A stretch of DNA of 64,000 nt from Flavicella sp965243265 (GTDB taxonomy: Bacteria > Bacteroidota > Bacteroidia > Flavobacteriales > Flavobacteriaceae), in the NCBI GenBank assembly GCA_965243265.1, contig CBDEUL010000006.1:248001-312000 (forward strand), given 5' to 3'. The translations under genes and the position numbers were made by a program. Shown piece by piece: positions 61,511 through 64,000 of this stretch. Under the pieces are notes generated by a model. It saw only the letters and a list, made by a program, of their open reading frames with translations. It made no database searches and was not told the origin of the DNA. Every line of letters begins with the position of its first letter. Position 1 is the first letter of the stretch.

Positions 61511-64000
61511 ATGCAAAACAAAGGACTTATTAAGCTATTTGCAATACTATTCGCAATAGTGAGTATATACCAACTATCATTTACATGGTTAGCCGGTGGT
61601 GTTGAAAAAGATGCTAAAGAATATGCAATTGCAAATTCAGATGAAAATGATGGAAAAGCACTTGCTAAGCATGAAAGATTTTATTTAGACTCTGTTGCCA
61701 ATAGCCCTGTAATTAGTTTATTTGATGTTAATTTCACTTACAATGACATTAAAGACAAAGAAATTAATTTAGGATTGGACTTAAAAGGAGGAATCAACGC
61801 AACACTTCAAGTTTCTGTAAAGGATATTCTTATTGGTCTTTCAAACAAATCTAAAAACCCAACCTTTAATCAGGCTTTACAAGCAGCATCAGAAGCTCAA
61901 AAAAGTAGTAACAGTTCTTACTTAGAGTTATTTTTTGAAAACTTTGATGAAATCAGTCAAGGAAAAGTAAAATTAAACGCTCCTGATATTTTTGGAAATA
62001 AATCTTTAAGAGAAAAAATTGACTTTAAAAAATCTGATGAAGAAACAAAAGCTGCTATTGCTCAAGAAATTAGTGGTTCTATCAATACTGCCTTTGAAGT
62101 TTTAAGAAGTAGAATTGACAAATTTGGAGTTACACAACCAAACATTCAAAGAATTGGAAACTCTGGACGTATTCTTATAGAATTGCCTGGAGCTAAAGAT
62201 ATTGAACGTGTAAAAAAGCTATTACAAAGTACTGCAGAATTACAGTTTTGGGAAGTATACTCTAACCAAGAAACTGCTCAGTTTTTATACAGTGCAGATT
62301 TAAAAATCACAGAAATTTTAATAGCTTCTCAATCAACTGAAGAAAAAACAGAAGAAGTTTTAGAAGATAACGCTAGTGAAATTGAAGACTTATTAGGAGA
62401 AGTAAAAGATTCTACTGCTACAGAAACAAACAATGTAAAAAGTCTTTTTAGCGTTCTCTACCCTAGAATGCCTAGAAGTCAAAATGAAATTTCTTCAATT
62501 ATTGGTTCTGCTGCTGTTTTAGATACAGCTGTTGTAAATAAATATTTAGCAATGCCGGAAGTAAGAAACTTACTACCTGCAGAAATGAAATATGTGAAAT
62601 TTTTATGGGATGCAAAACCTATAAAAGATTCAGAGATCATCAACTTATATGCTATTAAATCTAACAAAAAAGATATAGCTCCTATTCAAGGAGATGTTAT
62701 TACAGATGCTCAACAAGCTTACGACCAATTAGGAACAAATCCAGAAGTAAGTATGAGTATGAACTCTAGAGGATCAAAACTTTGGGGAAAAATGACTTCT
62801 GAAAATGTTGGTAAATTTGTTGCTGTAGTTTTAGATGACTATGTGTACACTGCTCCAAGAGTAAATACTGCCATTACAGGTGGTAGAACGTCTATCTCAG
62901 GAAACTTTACAGTATCTGAAGCACAAGATTTAGCAAACGTATTAAAAGCTGGTAAATTACCTGCTGCGGCACATATTATTGCATCTGAAGTTGTAGGACC
63001 ATCATTAGGACAAGAAGCTATTGATAGTGGTATTGAATCTTTTGCTTTGGCACTAGCTTTAGTCTTAATCTGGATGATTTTTTACTACGGTAAAGCAGGG
63101 ATCTTTTCTAACATTGCATTAGTCGTAAACATCTTATTTATCTTCGGAATCTTATCTGCCTTTGGAGCCGTATTAACATTACCTGGTATTGCTGGTATTG
63201 TATTAACAATAGGAATGTCTGTAGATGCAAACGTACTTATCTTTGAACGTATCAAAGAGGAGTTAGCAAAAGGAAAAAGTTTAAAAGAAGGAATTAATGA
63301 CGGATTTAACAATGCTTTATCTTCTATCTTAGATGCAAACGTTACTACCTTATTAACAGGTATCATCTTATTTGTATTCGGAACAGGACCTGTAAGAGGA
63401 TTTGCTTCTACTTTAATGATTGGTATTGCAACATCATTATTTACAGCAATTTTTATTACTCGAATTTTCATTGATGCTTACTCTGGTAAAGGACAAACAT
63501 TAACATTCAATACAGGAATTACAAATAAGTGGTTTACTAAAATTGACATCAACTTCCTTAAAAGAAGAAAAGTTACTTACGCTATTTCTGGTATCATTAT
63601 CGTATTAGGGTTAGGTTCATTATTCACAAACGGATTAAACTATGGTGTAGATTTTGTTGGAGGACGTTCTTATGTTGTTCGTTTCGATCAAACAGTAAAC
63701 TCTTCAGAAGTTGCAGAAAGCTTAAAATCAGTATTTGAAAGTGCTCCAGAAGTAAAAACTTACGGAACTAGCAACCAATTAAAAATTACTACTAAATATA
63801 GAATTGACGAAGAAGGACAAAGAGTAGATGATGAAGTTCAAGCAGCATTGTTTAACGGAGTAAAACCATTCTTACCTGATGGAACTACATTAGAAGAATT
63901 TAATGGTGGATTTGACGGTCAAAAAATTGGAATCTTCAATGCTATAAAAGTTGAGCCAACTATTGCTGATGATATCAAATCAGCAGCACAATTAGCTATT
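61511..64000 (+). CDS. secDF: SecDF protein-export fusion, 3' end off the window
   Basis: Open from ATG 61511 to the window edge (830 codons seen). SecD part: first membrane helix (about 7-25), NLGLDLKGGINATLQ (about 86-100), the P1 periplasmic domain, LDDYVYTAPRVNTAITGG (about 442-460) and a five-helix block (about 505-660). SecF part begins in the same frame at about 675 with its first helix, then VDFVGGRSYVVRF (about 712-724). The natural SecD-SecF fusion is usual in Bacteroidota (about 990-1000 aa), so the last ~160 residues are missing. It uses the proton gradient to assist SecYEG export. Confidence 0.96.
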   Translation, partial: MQNKGLIKLFAILFAIVSIYQLSFTWLAGGVEKDAKEYAIANSDENDGKALAKHERFYLDSVANSPVISLFDVNFTYNDIKDKEINLGLDLKGGINATLQVSVKDILIGLSNKSKNPTFNQALQAASEAQKSSNSSYLELFFENFDEISQGKVKLNAPDIFGNKSLREKIDFKKSDEETKAAIAQEISGSINTAFEVLRSRIDKFGVTQPNIQRIGNSGRILIELPGAKDIERVKKLLQSTAELQFWEVYSNQETAQFLYSADLKITEILIASQSTEEKTEEVLEDNASEIEDLLGEVKDSTATETNNVKSLFSVLYPRMPRSQNEISSIIGSAAVLDTAVVNKYLAMPEVRNLLPAEMKYVKFLWDAKPIKDSEIINLYAIKSNKKDIAPIQGDVITDAQQAYDQLGTNPEVSMSMNSRGSKLWGKMTSENVGKFVAVVLDDYVYTAPRVNTAITGGRTSISGNFTVSEAQDLANVLKAGKLPAAAHIIASEVVGPSLGQEAIDSGIESFALALALVLIWMIFYYGKAGIFSNIALVVNILFIFGILSAFGAVLTLPGIAGIVLTIGMSVDANVLIFERIKEELAKGKSLKEGINDGFNNALSSILDANVTTLLTGIILFVFGTGPVRGFASTLMIGIATSLFTAIFITRIFIDAYSGKGQTLTFNTGITNKWFTKIDINFLKRRKVTYAISGIIIVLGLGSLFTNGLNYGVDFVGGRSYVVRFDQTVNSSEVAESLKSVFESAPEVKTYGTSNQLKITTKYRIDEEGQRVDDEVQAALFNGVKPFLPDGTTLEEFNGGFDGQKIGIFNAIKVEPTIADDIKSAAQLAI

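Noticed and set aside
1..64000. CRISPR array, rRNA or tRNA genes
   Set aside because: No regularly spaced short repeats were seen, and no intergenic stretch showed cloverleaf or rRNA-like sequence on reading; a covariance search was not possible here.

Overview
The window looks like a chromosomal segment from a marine-type Flavobacteriia (Bacteroidota). It is AT-rich and carries a type IX secretion sorting domain, TonB/carboxypeptidase-regulatory receptors, DUF2490/DUF6089/DUF4293 proteins, the uppS-bamA-Skp-Skp-murI order, zinc-free L31, and several copies of the Bacteroidota promoter TTG-N19-21-TAnnTTTG. No rRNA, tRNA, CRISPR array or transposase was seen.

Layout. 1-5876: accessory region. 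A partial leftward gene is followed by a leftward Bacteroidota-type tyrosine recombinase, then a 222-bp control region, then three rightward single-gene units. Each unit ends in a ~140-200-bp imperfect palindrome. The junctions obey the integron cassette rule: the start of each unit (TTGGGTAT, TTGCC-GT, TTGGGCGT) is complementary to the box that opens the palindrome at its own end. This is an integron-like array run by a recombinase that does not look like IntI. The cargo is a membrane-anchored unknown, a polytopic unknown and a single-chain GmrSD-like (DUF262/DUF1524) protein. A decayed fourth repeat precedes the core genome.

5883-12969: TonB receptor, TPMT-like methyltransferase, FAD monooxygenase, DUF2490 protein, a membrane-bound LuxR-type regulator followed by two matching palindromic operators, an outer-membrane protein and an SRPBCC protein. 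13042-15555: beta-carbonic anhydrase plus a SulP (bicarbonate-type) transporter broken by a frameshift in an AG repeat. 15759-26243: B12-type radical SAM protein, L31, then a long rightward run (glutaminyl cyclase, lipoprotein, DUF898, SDR, SprT-like, manC, DUF389, phosphoesterase). 26293-37666: T9SS cargo, dnaG lacking its zinc ligands, clpX-clpP and tig separated by two opposite-strand genes, and the pdxJ-hydrolase-membrane protein operon. 37769-45588: CBS protein, nadK, DUF6089, uppS, bamA, two Skp-like chaperones, murI (envelope biogenesis). 45643-51936: rho, DUF4293, a NarL-type two-component pair with a lipoprotein, an outer-membrane protein.

51999-57008: a gatC-gatA-gatB operon in which gatB is fused in frame to a complete aspS (1112 aa). 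The AspRS part carries the His found in tRNA-Asn-tolerant AspRS enzymes, and GatC has an atypical N-terminus. This suggests a covalently tethered Asp-tRNA(Asn) transamidosome. 57298-64000: Crp/Fnr regulator, gyrB, mdh and a secDF fusion running off the right edge.
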